DNA of 42,900 nt, taken from Pseudoalteromonas holothuriae (GTDB lineage: Bacteria; Pseudomonadota; Gammaproteobacteria; Enterobacterales; Alteromonadaceae). The stretch spans positions 1 through 42,900 of the forward strand of contig NZ_CAMAPC010000026.1 of assembly GCF_945859825.1 (NCBI RefSeq), read 5' to 3'. Shown here in pieces: positions 26,395-38,500 of the stretch; the first letter of the stretch is position 1, and every line of letters starts with the position of its first letter. The position numbers and the translations under genes were made by a program. The notes under the pieces were generated by a model that saw nothing but the letters and a program-made list of their open reading frames with translations, did no database searches and was not told the DNA's origin.

Positions 26395-29300
26395 CTAAGA
26401 TTTGGTTAGTGCTGAACCGAGTTTTAACCACCCTTGTTGCAATATTGGCGGGTTGTCGTTAAAGCTGGCGGTGTCTTGTTGGGTCCAGATTTTATCCTGC
26501 TCTTGCCAAAGGGTGACACCGGTCCTGTGAATCCAGGACCATTTGCCCTCTACCTGTCCAGGCAATGGCATCCTGATCTGTTCAGGTTCGACCAATATCG
26601 GCCCTGTTCTGAAGGTTATAACAATGTTTTCCATTGCTCGTGCCACTGGGCCTGGCGCCAAAAAGATTTCTTTTAGCGGGGTAGCCGCACTGGCAATAGG
26701 AATCTCTCCTCTTGGATCGACCAACAAGGTCAACAGAACTTCGGTTGGAGAGTCGGTGCTACCATCAGGAGGAAGATGCAGCAGCGGCTCCGTGTTCAAA
26801 TAATTGCTGGCACTCAAACTTGCTTCCAACTGCGCACCTTTCATTTGCATCCGCACGCTATTATGACCGGCCTGATAACCATAGACAGCGTTGAACTGCT
26901 CGTAATGATTGTCAGCGAAGTAGCCCATAACACCGTTTTGCTTGATGCCACTATCCCCCACTCGAACAGGAAATTTGACCTTTAACAGCTCGTCATCATT
27001 GTGTTTCCCGGTTTGACTCCAGTTCTGGTCATAAGCAGGGCTGCCCATCAACCCCACACTGGTTTTGGCACGCACGACAGCAAGAGGGTAACCCACTAAT
27101 ACTGATAAATTAGAGTGTTGACGTTTTCCCAGTCCGTCGGTTTGCCAAAGCGTGGCATCGATCACGCTTAGTAACTGATGTAATACACCCGCATCATTAG
27201 CTCCTTTTGCCAACAAGGCATTAATCAAATCACGCAAGTGCTCGTTTTCTATTTGCGGCGGCTGACCATAAGGAAAGTTTTTACCCGGAACCGGATCCCA
27301 GCGTAACCCAGTGTCATTATCTCGGGTGACCGCCTGAACCTGACCCAATAAATCGCCATTGGCGTTGTACACCATCAAGGCATCATCCAAATGATTTGAG
27401 AGCACCCAACCACATATGGGAGATGTTAACTCTGATGAATTACTAATCACGTTGTCATTATTGGCATCCAGCAAATTAAAATTCAGTCTTGCCGGTTGAT
27501 TCCAGCGGGGAGTAATTTGGACATAGTTTTTGTTGCCCTCTCCTCCTGGGGTTGCAACCGTTTCGGCGCGAATAGGCGTCAACGCCCCAGCATCACCGGC
27601 ACTTAAATAACGCCCAAAAGAGTCAATCACCCAAAAACGCTTAAAAATAAAATGTCCGCTTCTAAAGGGGGAAAATGGCAGGTTATCAGTTACTGTATCC
27701 ACCATCGGCAACCAATGTTGTTGCCCATCAGTCATCTGATTAATTTCAGCCAGTTGCTTGTTGAGAGATTGGTTAGTTTTAGAATAAAGCGGATTAATAA
27801 GCGTCGGATTACGCAAAATCATCTGATTCGCAAACCCACCTAACGACTGAGTCAGCACATCATAATCTTTGATGGACTCTATCATCTCCTTGAGTTCATT
27901 TTGCTGATTAATAGGCAATTGATTAAATTCACTGGAATTTCCAACAAACTTTGTTAATTTGTCGTATAAGCCATTAATGACTTGAGCATTCATCAACGTG
28001 CGTCCCTGCAACGATATATGATTTGCGGTGTTAATAGCCTGCTTTGCTGGCCACTCGAAGTCGATTTCACCGTAACTCCAATGCTCAAGCACATCATCAC
28101 TATTCTCAGCACCGGGATACCACTGCACTTCCCAGTCAAAATACAATGGCGACCAAGGCGGCTCCCACTCTTGTACCGAAGTCTTTTCCGGTACAACACC
28201 GTTAAACTTGGCTAGCGCCGTCATCGCGACTTGATCAAATGCAGCATGAACCGAGGCATTCCAAATTTTGGATTGTTGTTCCTTAATACTTTCTGCCAGT
28301 TTCGGTACCTGCCCGCTGGACGGTACAATATCCAAATCCTTAAAAAACCAAATTGCCAACAACGTGGCATTATTAGTGTTCACTAACAGGCTTTCAGTCC
28401 ATAAGTCCTGCATTTCTTTTGGCAGTCCTACGGTCGTGGGAAAACTCACGTATTTGGCAAGCATCGCTTGATCAAAAACGACCGTTTTAGAACCTTGTTG
28501 CAATTGAGCTGTGACCGTCAGTGAAGTCATGTTTTGGCCAGTGAAACGCCCAATCAATGTCGCCCCATTGTCGGCGCTACCAGCTCCAGACAATTTGCGA
28601 TTTGAAGCCGCATTGGCAATCATCAAAACCGGATCGCTGGCTTGATAAAAACGAGGGGCTTCTATCTGCTCTAAAAACAAATCGTTGGCGAGATTAGAAT
28701 CCAAGTCGTCATATTGCTTTTTGATTTTGTCTTGCAGTGCGGTTATCTGCTTTTCATTACTTTTAATAGTCGCCATTAAGGCGTCAATAGCATCCTGAAC
28801 TTGCTCTAATAGAGCCGAATCAAAAGGGGACACGCGATTAATTTTCCAGCCACAAGCAAATAACTCTGTTTCGGCACTTGCCTTGTGCTGTTGCACACTA
28901 TTTAATTCTCGTTGCGCATCGTTTAATACCGTAAGCGCATCGGTATTTTCGCGGCTCAACAACACGCTCATATCACCAGAACCGCTACTTTGGTCGTGCT
29001 TATTGCTCACCTGCCATAACTTACCTGCACTCAACCCGAAAAATTCATTGTTATGCATCTTCTCCTCGAAGCGTACATGGTTAGAGGTAAAGTCATAGAT
29101 ATAATCCAGATTCAGGGCATTGAGCAGACGCTCCGATTCGGGTTGGTTCATAGTGTCAGCAAGCCATGCTGCAATGCTTTCTACCGGCGAATTACCTATG
29201 GCTATAGTTGGATGTCCTGTTGGCACACCTGTGTCATAGGACTGCCCCGGACCTTGCCAATCCACATTAAAAATTAATCCGTGATAAAGGCTTTGCGCTG

Positions 29301-30159
29301 GCAAGACCACCTGCTCAGGAAACGGCGTAGAACCGGTAATATGATGGCTGGTTTTCCACGCCTCCCAATCAGATTTAGCAGTATCAAGATTGTAGGTTTT
29401 CCACCCCAATACCTGCATCAATTCAGACCACTGCTCTTGAGTCTGCCAAGGAGTTTCTTTTCCCTCGTCCGTAATTTGATTGTAAAGAATGTCCTGTGTG
29501 CTATCGGCATACCAGCCCACGACGGAGTAGCTATATTTTCCGGTGGCTGCGCCTTGCATATCATCAAAAAAAGCAAATACATTGGTGACGTTGTCGTATA
29601 CCGCTGCAAATCCCAAATCCCCTGGAGCAATCGCTTTTAAAGAAATTCCCTTATTGCCACTCTCTTGCCAACCGGGAAAGTCGAAGCGTTTACCTAAATA
29701 GGTAACCTCACTATCTAAACCGTCTTCTGGGAAGGCATTCGTGCCACCGTCCGAAAGTGAACCTACAAAATTACTTTCCAGTATCCATGCGGTATGCTCT
29801 ATAGTTTCCCCCGACTCATCCACCAGCGAACGTAGAATTAACCAACGGTCAGGCACTGACGGGAATATCACATCTGAGCTGGGTAATTGTAGTCCTGAGC
29901 GCAAAGATTTGGGTAATGTCCAATGCAAATGTACCCCTGTTCCCGGCGCTTCAGATCTTCTAGCAAAAGGAGCTGGAAAGCCACCATCACCTCCTTTGCG
30001 TACATCTTTGTAGTTCACAGCAATGTCAGCCCACAACACATTATTTCCATTGCCATCAAAGCGATTAGGCTCACCTATCATCAAAGCTTCAATGGAAACT
30101 GGCACTTCAAATCGAGGTCCATTCCACAAAGGTGCTGGTGTATTTGTGATATTAGTCAT
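26395..30159 (-). CDS. Large protein of unknown function (1254 aa)
   Basis: No family name that I can support. It starts MTNITNTPAPLWNGPRFEVP, with GGGAG nine bases upstream. Visible parts: an N-terminal 430 residues rich in Trp and Gly (HLHWTLPKSLRSG, PDRWLILRSL); a predicted coiled coil about 440-520 (NDAQRELNSVQQHKASAETE, IKSNEKQITALQDKIKKQYD); an APRFYQASDPVLMIANAASN segment right after it; and a long C-terminal part with DSFGRYL and WKWxWxHR-like aromatic motifs (GKWSWIHRTGVTLWQEQDK). No signal peptide or membrane segment. Its tight coupling to the 297- and 503-aa genes suggests one complex. Confidence 0.7.
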   Translation of the reverse strand: MTNITNTPAPLWNGPRFEVPVSIEALMIGEPNRFDGNGNNVLWADIAVNYKDVRKGGDGGFPAPFARRSEAPGTGVHLHWTLPKSLRSGLQLPSSDVIFPSVPDRWLILRSLVDESGETIEHTAWILESNFVGSLSDGGTNAFPEDGLDSEVTYLGKRFDFPGWQESGNKGISLKAIAPGDLGFAAVYDNVTNVFAFFDDMQGAATGKYSYSVVGWYADSTQDILYNQITDEGKETPWQTQEQWSELMQVLGWKTYNLDTAKSDWEAWKTSHHITGSTPFPEQVVLPAQSLYHGLIFNVDWQGPGQSYDTGVPTGHPTIAIGNSPVESIAAWLADTMNQPESERLLNALNLDYIYDFTSNHVRFEEKMHNNEFFGLSAGKLWQVSNKHDQSSGSGDMSVLLSRENTDALTVLNDAQRELNSVQQHKASAETELFACGWKINRVSPFDSALLEQVQDAIDALMATIKSNEKQITALQDKIKKQYDDLDSNLANDLFLEQIEAPRFYQASDPVLMIANAASNRKLSGAGSADNGATLIGRFTGQNMTSLTVTAQLQQGSKTVVFDQAMLAKYVSFPTTVGLPKEMQDLWTESLLVNTNNATLLAIWFFKDLDIVPSSGQVPKLAESIKEQQSKIWNASVHAAFDQVAMTALAKFNGVVPEKTSVQEWEPPWSPLYFDWEVQWYPGAENSDDVLEHWSYGEIDFEWPAKQAINTANHISLQGRTLMNAQVINGLYDKLTKFVGNSSEFNQLPINQQNELKEMIESIKDYDVLTQSLGGFANQMILRNPTLINPLYSKTNQSLNKQLAEINQMTDGQQHWLPMVDTVTDNLPFSPFRSGHFIFKRFWVIDSFGRYLSAGDAGALTPIRAETVATPGGEGNKNYVQITPRWNQPARLNFNLLDANNDNVISNSSELTSPICGWVLSNHLDDALMVYNANGDLLGQVQAVTRDNDTGLRWDPVPGKNFPYGQPPQIENEHLRDLINALLAKGANDAGVLHQLLSVIDATLWQTDGLGKRQHSNLSVLVGYPLAVVRAKTSVGLMGSPAYDQNWSQTGKHNDDELLKVKFPVRVGDSGIKQNGVMGYFADNHYEQFNAVYGYQAGHNSVRMQMKGAQLEASLSASNYLNTEPLLHLPPDGSTDSPTEVLLTLLVDPRGEIPIASAATPLKEIFLAPGPVARAMENIVITFRTGPILVEPEQIRMPLPGQVEGKWSWIHRTGVTLWQEQDKIWTQQDTASFNDNPPILQQGWLKLGSALTKS

Positions 30160-30165
30160 GAGGTG

Positions 30166-31059
30166 TCACTCCCTGTTACCCTGTGTTGGCAAAACGCCGG
30201 TGGTAAATTGCTGTAACCCCGATGCACGCACCATCTGAATTGCAAAGCCAGATGAATCAAGAACATTACTGGGGAGTTGTTGATGCAATGAAAGGAGTTT
30301 GTCGCCAATGCTTTTTACTGACGCAGAGATATCCAACACGCCATCGGCATTTTTGCGAAAGCTCACATCAGCTTGTTGAGATGGTTCAAATTGCAACCCT
30401 ACTTTATCACCAGAGACCTGCCGTAAAATCACTGAATAAACATCTTTGCTGGCATCAAGTTGACGCACACCAAAATGCAACCCCTCCGGAGGCTGCTGTA
30501 ATGCAACATCTGCGGGTTTACCAGAAAACAAACACACCAAAATGTCAGGGGCTAGTCGCTCAATACGCAGAATCGGTAAGGTTTGCGTGCGGGCCTTATC
30601 AACATAACCTTTGATATCCATGCCCGGATAACCACTCACCACGGCAGAGCGCAGTAAAAAGCCGCTGATCAGGTCACTACTTAACTCTTGGGGTGGTTTA
30701 ACACCTCGCAATCCACTTCTTACGGTCTTTTCCAACTCATCCAATGTTTGCTGAATGTCTCGAATATTAGTACGCTTAAACAGCAAATCACGGCTGGTTG
30801 TGCCAATGCTAAGAGCTCCATCGATCAACGCATCGGTCCAATTTCTGTCAATGTAGAAGAAACGCATCGACTCCACTGGTAGGTAGTGCTCATCACACAC
30901 CTGATACTCAAAAGGTACGCCGTACAGCAATCGAGCTTGTGCTAACCAATTCTTCACATAATCCGGCATCAGCTCGGCGAGTGCAGTTCCTGCTATCGGT
31001 TTGGCAGTATTTTGTAATTTGGCGGCAAACTCTCCGCCACGAGGTATCCAACTCTTCAT
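30166..31059 (-). CDS. Protein of unknown function (297 aa)
   Basis: Distinct motif region LLYGVPFEYQVCDEHYLPVE followed by RFFYIDRNWTDALIDGALSI (about 43-82). I believe this pattern recurs in uncharacterised proteins of other phyla, but I cannot name a family. The C-terminal half is mixed alpha/beta with basic residues. GGAG lies six bases before the ATG, 3 bases after the upstream stop; its own stop is 6 bases from the next start. No signal peptide. Confidence 0.7.
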   Translation of the reverse strand: MKSWIPRGGEFAAKLQNTAKPIAGTALAELMPDYVKNWLAQARLLYGVPFEYQVCDEHYLPVESMRFFYIDRNWTDALIDGALSIGTTSRDLLFKRTNIRDIQQTLDELEKTVRSGLRGVKPPQELSSDLISGFLLRSAVVSGYPGMDIKGYVDKARTQTLPILRIERLAPDILVCLFSGKPADVALQQPPEGLHFGVRQLDASKDVYSVILRQVSGDKVGLQFEPSQQADVSFRKNADGVLDISASVKSIGDKLLSLHQQLPSNVLDSSGFAIQMVRASGLQQFTTGVLPTQGNRE

Positions 31060-31062
31060 GAT

Positions 31063-32574
31063 CTACTCCGTTAGGTCTGCGGTCTTAGGCTTGATGGCCA
31101 ATATGGGAGGCAAGCCACGTTGCAAGTGTTGTTTCATTTGCTCTGCGCTTATTACGCCCGGTAACGTCTCACTTGGCCGGGCCTTCTGATGAGTTCGAGA
31201 GACAGGAATACTCTTAGCAGTTAGTATCATGTGCTTTGCCAACAACTGAACCCCCGCCTGCTCGGCCACTTTTCGAGCGGGTTGATGCAAATTATCGGGA
31301 GCCAATTTGCCCAACTTATCACTTACGACATGGGATTCGGCTGTGGCATCCATGGAGGTATAATTGGCGATTCGCCAGTTGTAGTATTGTTTTGCAAAGG
31401 TGGCATCAGACAAAGCCAGCAAACGGCCAATTTGCCATGCGGCGGCATAAGACATATCAAACAAGCCGCTGGTATGATCATAACGAATTGCCTGATCAGC
31501 CGTGCTATAACTGATAGCCGTTTCACGGCTAGTGGGCTGGGCCACCATAGGACCACGATACCAGGCATTAGTCTGCTCACCATCTTGCAACTGCAATTGC
31601 AAGGTGGTGTAGCCGATATCCAAGACATTGTTGACCGTGTCAGGCACGCTACCAGCAGTTTTGGTTCGGTTTGGCATTTGCATCAGTTCAATACCGCCGC
31701 GTTCTGGCAATGCTTGCAACAACCCCAAAAAATCTCCCGAGCTTTTTTCGGCTGTAAATGACCAAGTTGCCAGTACCGCAAAACGCAGAGCATCAATATT
31801 ACTGAGATCTGCGCCGCCACCAGGGAGGTCGGCTTTATGCCCTTCTAGACTCACCAGATAAACTGTGTTCTTTTCGCCGGTTTTCACGATACGGTTACTC
31901 ACCGACACGCTATACCAGCCTTCTTCATCAATACCCAAAACTTCTTTGCCATCGGTATTGACCTGACGAACATGATTCAGATATTTCAATTCATCCACTT
32001 TGGGCGCGATGGTTTGAAACAGCGTCGGACTAATATCTATGGTCAAACACAAGGTTTGCTTTTGCGCATCGGAAACCAGACCACCCAAGTCTGGGCCTTT
32101 GATTTTTGTATTCCCGGTGTCAAGCAACTCGGCTACCGAACGTTGCTTAGGTTTGATGTTTTCAGCTTCGTTTTGATACAGGGTTAATAACGCTAACCAA
32201 GGAGTATGATCTTGACTGGCATCCACTGTCGCCGATGCTTTCAGGCCAATATGATGCGGATCAATTGGTCGCTCCCAGGGCAGTGTTCTGCGAGTCAATA
32301 CCACGTTGGGCATGGTATTCAAGAAATTACCAACTGCATCAGCTGGCGGATAAACCATTTGTACCGAGCTGGCTGCCAGAGTGAATCTGGGACTGGTTAA
32401 ACTGATTTTCTGAGCCCGCTTAAAATTGGGAGGCGCTGACTCCCCCGGTACATTTTTCAGCGTCTGACTTAGTTCCAGTTGATATTGCCCAGATTGCAGA
32501 GGCGGATAACAAGCTCCAAAAAAGGCGATCTCTCCCGGTGGCAAATCATTTTCGTTCACGTTATCGTCGCTCAT
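31063..32574 (-). CDS. Protein of unknown function (503 aa)
   Basis: An acidic N-terminus (MSDDNVNENDLPPGEIAFFG) leads into YPPLQSGQYQLELSQTL, which looks like a beta-rich domain. The middle holds WYRGPMVAQPTSRE, and further on MSYAAAWQIGRLLALSDATF with KQYYNWRIAN, a helical motif block that should be diagnostic for the family. No signal peptide or membrane segment. AGGAG straddles the stop of the giant gene 3 bp upstream, so translation is coupled. Function is not readable. Confidence 0.7.
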   Translation of the reverse strand: MSDDNVNENDLPPGEIAFFGACYPPLQSGQYQLELSQTLKNVPGESAPPNFKRAQKISLTSPRFTLAASSVQMVYPPADAVGNFLNTMPNVVLTRRTLPWERPIDPHHIGLKASATVDASQDHTPWLALLTLYQNEAENIKPKQRSVAELLDTGNTKIKGPDLGGLVSDAQKQTLCLTIDISPTLFQTIAPKVDELKYLNHVRQVNTDGKEVLGIDEEGWYSVSVSNRIVKTGEKNTVYLVSLEGHKADLPGGGADLSNIDALRFAVLATWSFTAEKSSGDFLGLLQALPERGGIELMQMPNRTKTAGSVPDTVNNVLDIGYTTLQLQLQDGEQTNAWYRGPMVAQPTSRETAISYSTADQAIRYDHTSGLFDMSYAAAWQIGRLLALSDATFAKQYYNWRIANYTSMDATAESHVVSDKLGKLAPDNLHQPARKVAEQAGVQLLAKHMILTAKSIPVSRTHQKARPSETLPGVISAEQMKQHLQRGLPPILAIKPKTADLTE

Positions 32575-32577
32575 GAC

Positions 32578-35500
32578 TTATTGCTCCTTTGCTGAATTAA
32601 CGGTGATGCAAGTGCCTTTGATTTCGCTCAAGTCATCTTCCAAATCAATGCTGTGCTGGAACAGGTACTGGTTGTCCCAACGGGTTTTCAGGTTTTGCTC
32701 AGACAATTCGCTGCCCAATACGCCTAACAGCTCAGTTCCCTGTTCAGGTTGGGTTTGAATGCTGAGATACGGCGTGCTGTCACAGGTCAAAGGAATGTTA
32801 TAAAGCAGGGCTTGAGCATCTGATAGCAATATGCTTTCTTCTGCTTCTAAAGAGGTATACTCCATCACTGACTCGGGCTCTACTTTGAAAGCATAACTCA
32901 ATGCTCGGCGTGGATTGCTTCCCTTCATTAACACAGCAACCGTGCGAACATAAGAAGGCATCAGCGTTTCCACCCATCCAGACTGCGCTTCATCATGTTC
33001 GTTTCTAATCAGGTTTTCCTTCATGACGGTAGCGGCACTGATGTATCCCAGCTTGACCCGTTGACCAAACTCTCGGATAGGTGACGCGCACTGAGGTCGA
33101 ATCAACACATCACCGGACTGGTAATAATAGGGGTTCAACTTCAAAACGTTACTACTGCTCAACCATCCCACCAATGCATTGTCACAAGCAGGATAAGACA
33201 AGGCTTTTACAACCACTGTGGTTGTTCCCTGCGGCAATGTCATAAGCGTTCCGGGTTGATGTACTGCATGGTCCAGCAAATGATGATGTTTACCGTAAAA
33301 ACTCACTCGAACTGGTGATTGCCCTTTTACACCCAATTCATGTTTGCCATGATTCTCGTCAAGTCGCCAGATCTGTGATCCACCTGGATGCAATATGGCA
33401 CTTCTGGCTCCCCCTTGAACTTGAACCATATGCTTCAAGGTGCGTGTACATTGAAGACAATGACTGGCTGTTGTGCTGTCTCTGCGCACCAAGGTATCAG
33501 TTGAGGAATTGGAAGCTGATCCGGTTTTGTAACGGTTAGTCGCAGCCAGCAAAATTGGCGCTTCCAACGGTTTATTCTGAAGCAACTCTGGCGCAGCCGA
33601 TGCAACTACTTTGAAGGAACCTGTGCTGACAGGCAGATATTGGCCCGGAGCAGCCAACACTGGCGGTGCAACCAATATGTCTTTCACATAGGCTGCCATG
33701 ATCGTTAGATCAGGGTTGGATGGAGCGACAAATCCAGCATCAGATAAAGCATTCAGGTATTGATTTCGCATAGTAATCACCGCTTCTGACATCAAAGTAT
33801 CATGAATGGTTTGCAACTGATTTTTCTGAGCTGGTGGCGAGCCAGGTTGATAATTTGGTGTATTGTCAAAGGGTAGGTTCAAAGGCCCGATAGACTCGGT
33901 ATCAAAGGCTTTCAAGATATCGAATGGCCCAATTTCATTTAGATACTTGGGTCTATGGGCCACAATACTAACGCCCATCAAGGCTTTCTTAATCACCATG
34001 CTATCAGGATCGGGAAGCTGATCGGGATCAAAATCCTTATCTGACCATAAGGCACCAGATGCGCCATCTATCAGGTCAACAATATCTAAAGTGGTCTCAG
34101 ACAGCTCAACAGGAACATATTTCAAGCCATCGAAGAAGGACAAACTAACTGTTCCTTCACTTTCTACTTTGTTGTTATGCATAGGGCGAATCCCCATGGC
34201 TTTACCCGTCGAAGTGGAGCCTTCAAGTGCCGTCAAAGTGGTGAAAGGGATCACCGAATTTAAATCAATTGAAAAACGCCCGCTAGTTAGCTTAATTATT
34301 CCATCGTCTGGATTTTTGCTGTCCGCAGGCACCAAACCTTCGCCATAGTTAAACTTAATGACATTGGTTTCATCTGCCGAAGCGTCCTCTTCACCTGACG
34401 TAGCTGACAATTTATCACTGGCGAGGCCATTTTCGTCACTCCTGGTAACTACCTTGCCATCACTGGGCAAAAACTGCTGCTCAAAGGCTCCCCAGCTTAA
34501 AGGTTTATCGCTGGCTGTATTCAACTTGGAACCAAATGGAATGGAGAAGGAAATCACCGTCCAATCCACTTTAACCGCGCCTCCTGTGGGCGGTCCCCAT
34601 ATCGCCAACCCAGCTCCGATTTGAGCTGAAATCGTCGCCTTCACACCTACCAACTTCACAGTGAAAGAAGCACCGACTACGACATTAATGTTAGCCTGGA
34701 AGTAGAATGGTTCCCAAGCAATCATGAAATCAGCGCCAGCATCAAACCAGGCTTTAATTGGCCCTGCTGAAAAAGTCGCGTGCAGATCTCCCCCTGCCAT
34801 GATGGCTATCGGCGTCATAGCAAAATAGGTTCCACCTTTAATGGATACTTCACTGCTAATAGTCCAGGAAAATCCAACACGGGGCACTTTTGGATAGAAG
34901 TCAGGCTTTTGGAAGGCAAGGTTATAGCCACCTAAACTGATCACAAACTGGCCTTTGTGCTCTCCTTTGTACCAAAGGTAGAAAGCAAAACCGCCTGTTA
35001 ATCGACAGCTTTTGTCTAGAATAAAGGAGTTGGGCGTCAGTTGCGCTTCAACACTCACCACACCATCGTCTGGACGGAACGATGCTTTGATTGCTAGTTC
35101 TGCATAAGCCAGCTTAGTACTCAGATCTTTATTCTGCTTCTTGTTCAGGCTCTTAGGTAAAGCCAATGTAGACAAACCTATAATGTCAATTTCAAAGGTT
35201 CGCCCAAACTTCACGAACAACAATGCCTGGGTATCAATTAGCTCAAAAGAGGTAGCTTGCACCCCGGCAGCAACCCAATATTCACCAATTCTCGGTTTAA
35301 CTACGTCATTCAACTGGGCAAGCGCGTCACCGGGGTCATTGCTGGTGAAATTCCCCACTTGCACCAAGGGGAAAGTTTGCACGCCGGTTATATCCGGCAA
35401 CGTTAAATCGCGGTTGTAACTAAACCCAGCTGCCACACCGTTCACAAAGAAAGCTGGTACACCACCTAAAGGTGTTTGTAGTTGTCCGAAAACAAACAAT

Positions 35501-38500
35501 GAGGGCTCGCTCTTACCTGCTGCATCCGTTACTTCGGCATAGGAACCTATTGCAGACAAGCTGAAAGTGCTGGCCTTCAAACTGGCCTGACCGGTGTAAA
35601 TAATTGGGTCAGTGGGTTTATCCTGAGACCTTAACAAACCGGCGGTCATCTCCACTGCACCGCCGTTGTAGCTGATGTCCAACCCTTGTAGATCCAGATG
35701 ATATTGGCTGTAGTCTGTGGGATGCTCAACCGGTATACCCACAGACAATTCTTGCAGTTCGACCAACAAGCCAGCTAATCCGATACTGCCATCAAACAGT
35801 ACGTCCAACAACATGTCGGTTTGCTCCCATCCTATGCCAATCTTGTTAGCATGCACCGGGCCGAAGCTTCTTTGCACCGGCACCCAGACCTTCTCGGCAG
35901 CATCGCCGTCCATATTGAGCAGTTCCACGCTCAGCTCAGAAACATATCCTGCGCGAACGGAGAAGGCAGGGTTCACAGACGGATTATCTTTGCTGTCACT
36001 GGGTTTAGCGGCACTGGCTCCACTCCCCAATACATTAGCTGCAACTGGATTACCACCATCACCGCTTGCCTCGGTATTAGGAGCCAATGAAATGGCAATG
36101 CCCTCAGCCACCGCACCTGCGCCAAAAGTCACAATTGAACTTTGACCGAAGTCCAACGTAAGTAAAATACGCGGTTCAATGCTCTTTAAATTAAAGCGGC
36201 TTAAGCTAATAAGGTTGGCATTCCCCTTACCATTTAAGTCCAGACCAACATTAACAAAGTTAACGGAAAGCTTATCGAATTCCGGCGTTTCATTAATGGG
36301 AAGGTAAATGCTAATACCTGAGTCCAAATCCGGCCCACCAGCACGTTTGATCCAGCCACCATCCTTCGCTCCCAACTGAATTGTGGTACTCCCCAATTTG
36401 ATATTAGGAATTTGCGCTCGAATGCCATATTTGTCTCCAACCTTTCCAAGGAACACACCACCGTCTGGTATAGGCAGAACCTTCACCTGCTTTTCGAGCA
36501 ATGTTTTCAGGAAATTGGCAATGAAAGCTTCTGGTTCAATCGTTTGCAGGTTTGAAAGAGTATTCAAAACATATTGGGTTTTGACCCCCAGTGATTCTTT
36601 CACTAACACCTGACTGGCAACCAAAAGATCTGCCGCACTTGGGCCATCAGTAAACAGAGGATCGGATAACCATTTGCTAACCGCGGAAGTATTCAGCACG
36701 GCAATGGAGATATAACGAGGCAATACCTGAGTCACAACCAATCCTAACCAATCCAAAATGGCTGAGCCTAAATTAGCGGACGTCGTAGGAGGGAAAAACT
36801 GCGGATACAGCTCGCGTTTTAGGGTACTGTTGTCACCAAGTGGGTCAAAACTTAATACCAGATTCTTGCGCGCAGCTTCATAACCAAAATTCAAAGCTGG
36901 GCCGCAGTCCAACCCAATAGGCGCATTCACTTCCAAAGCCAAATTATATTGAATACTGCCATCACTTAGCCCAACACCCACCCCTGTAGGCGAAATGCCG
37001 AATGACAACAAACTGGAAGTTGGAGCATGAACTTGCACCCAAATACCTAATTGTTCCACTTTGCTAAGGGTATTTTTCCCTACCAGTAAAGTTATCGGTA
37101 AAGAATCAATTTTAGGTGTGTAGCTGATCAGCCCTTTTTCTGCGGTTACACCGGAGATCACACCAGTGAAAATAGCAGTAATGGCATCCGTAGTCTGACT
37201 CACATTAGTATCATCGAAAAGGTCTTTCAACCACCCTAACGCAGCTGCGGCAACTGCATCGGCAACTGATTGCTGACCCGGATTACTAATAGCATTGGTA
37301 ATGTCACTGAGTAACTTTTGCACGTCTAATTCGCAGGAGACCGTCCTCAGCTTAGTAATAAACGGCTTAAGCTCTGTATGTTTGGCTTCTAACTTAGTCA
37401 GCAAGATATCGGTGAGCCGCGGTAGTAATTTCTGTGCCGTTGCATTGACGATCTGTTTTACCAACGGTTCCCATCCTGGGAATGGCATCAGGACCAAACT
37501 AATCCCATTCGTACTGGTTTGTGCAATGCTCAGTGCAAACTGTTTGTTGTAGCCAGCATTGACTTTTATGGGCAATGACTGATCACCACTGACCGAAATG
37601 TCTCCGGTAATACTTGGCTGATAACTAGCATTGAGCGCAATACCCAAGTTCAGATTCTCAATATTGGCCTTACCACCAGCAATCGCGAAGCCGCTAATAC
37701 CCGAACTGAACGTTGCTTGAGTGCTGTCTGCCGTAACATTGATATGGATACCGTAGGGCAATCCATAAAGTTGCGCACCGCCAGTGATTTTCTTAAAACC
37801 AATGCCACTGCTGGCTTTCACTTCCGGAATATTGGATAGCACCCGCCCTAATGTGCCTAAATCGAACTGTCCATCTTTACCCAATACACTATTTGATAAT
37901 AACCACCCTTTCGGATCGGTGATCAAACCGTTCAATGCCGGCATGAGCCACTTACCGGAATCATCCTGATACGCCATACCAATGCCCCCCAGAATTACCT
38001 GAGCGGCGCTGTAATCGGCAAGCAACTGGTTTTCAATTGTGCCCGTAACAAAACTGGATAATGCATAAACTGGCGCCAATTCGGCAACCTGATTAATGAA
38101 AACATTCTTATCAAAGGGGTAAATGGCCAATGACTGCGCACTGGGTAAAGAACCGTCACCCCAAGCTACCAGCACAGCAAAATTGGCACTGAAGTTTTGG
38201 GTTCCAACCGGCAATGACAAAGTGAGTTCAGGCGTTAATGCCAGATTGATAGATTGATTGTAAAAACGGGTATCCAGCACCAGTTTTTGTTGTGCAAGGT
38301 CGAAGGTTACCGAGCCCGATAACTCAAACAGTTGCCCTAAAGCAATATTCTTATCAATGGTAACAGTGATGCTGCCATTATTAGTCAGCGTCATGGTAAA
38401 AGGACCAAAGCTGACAGGCTTGTTAAGCGTCTTGAGTTCACTCAGCAGTTGTTTGACACGTTCCGCATCACTTAGCAACGCCTTGCACTGATTTTCCAAA

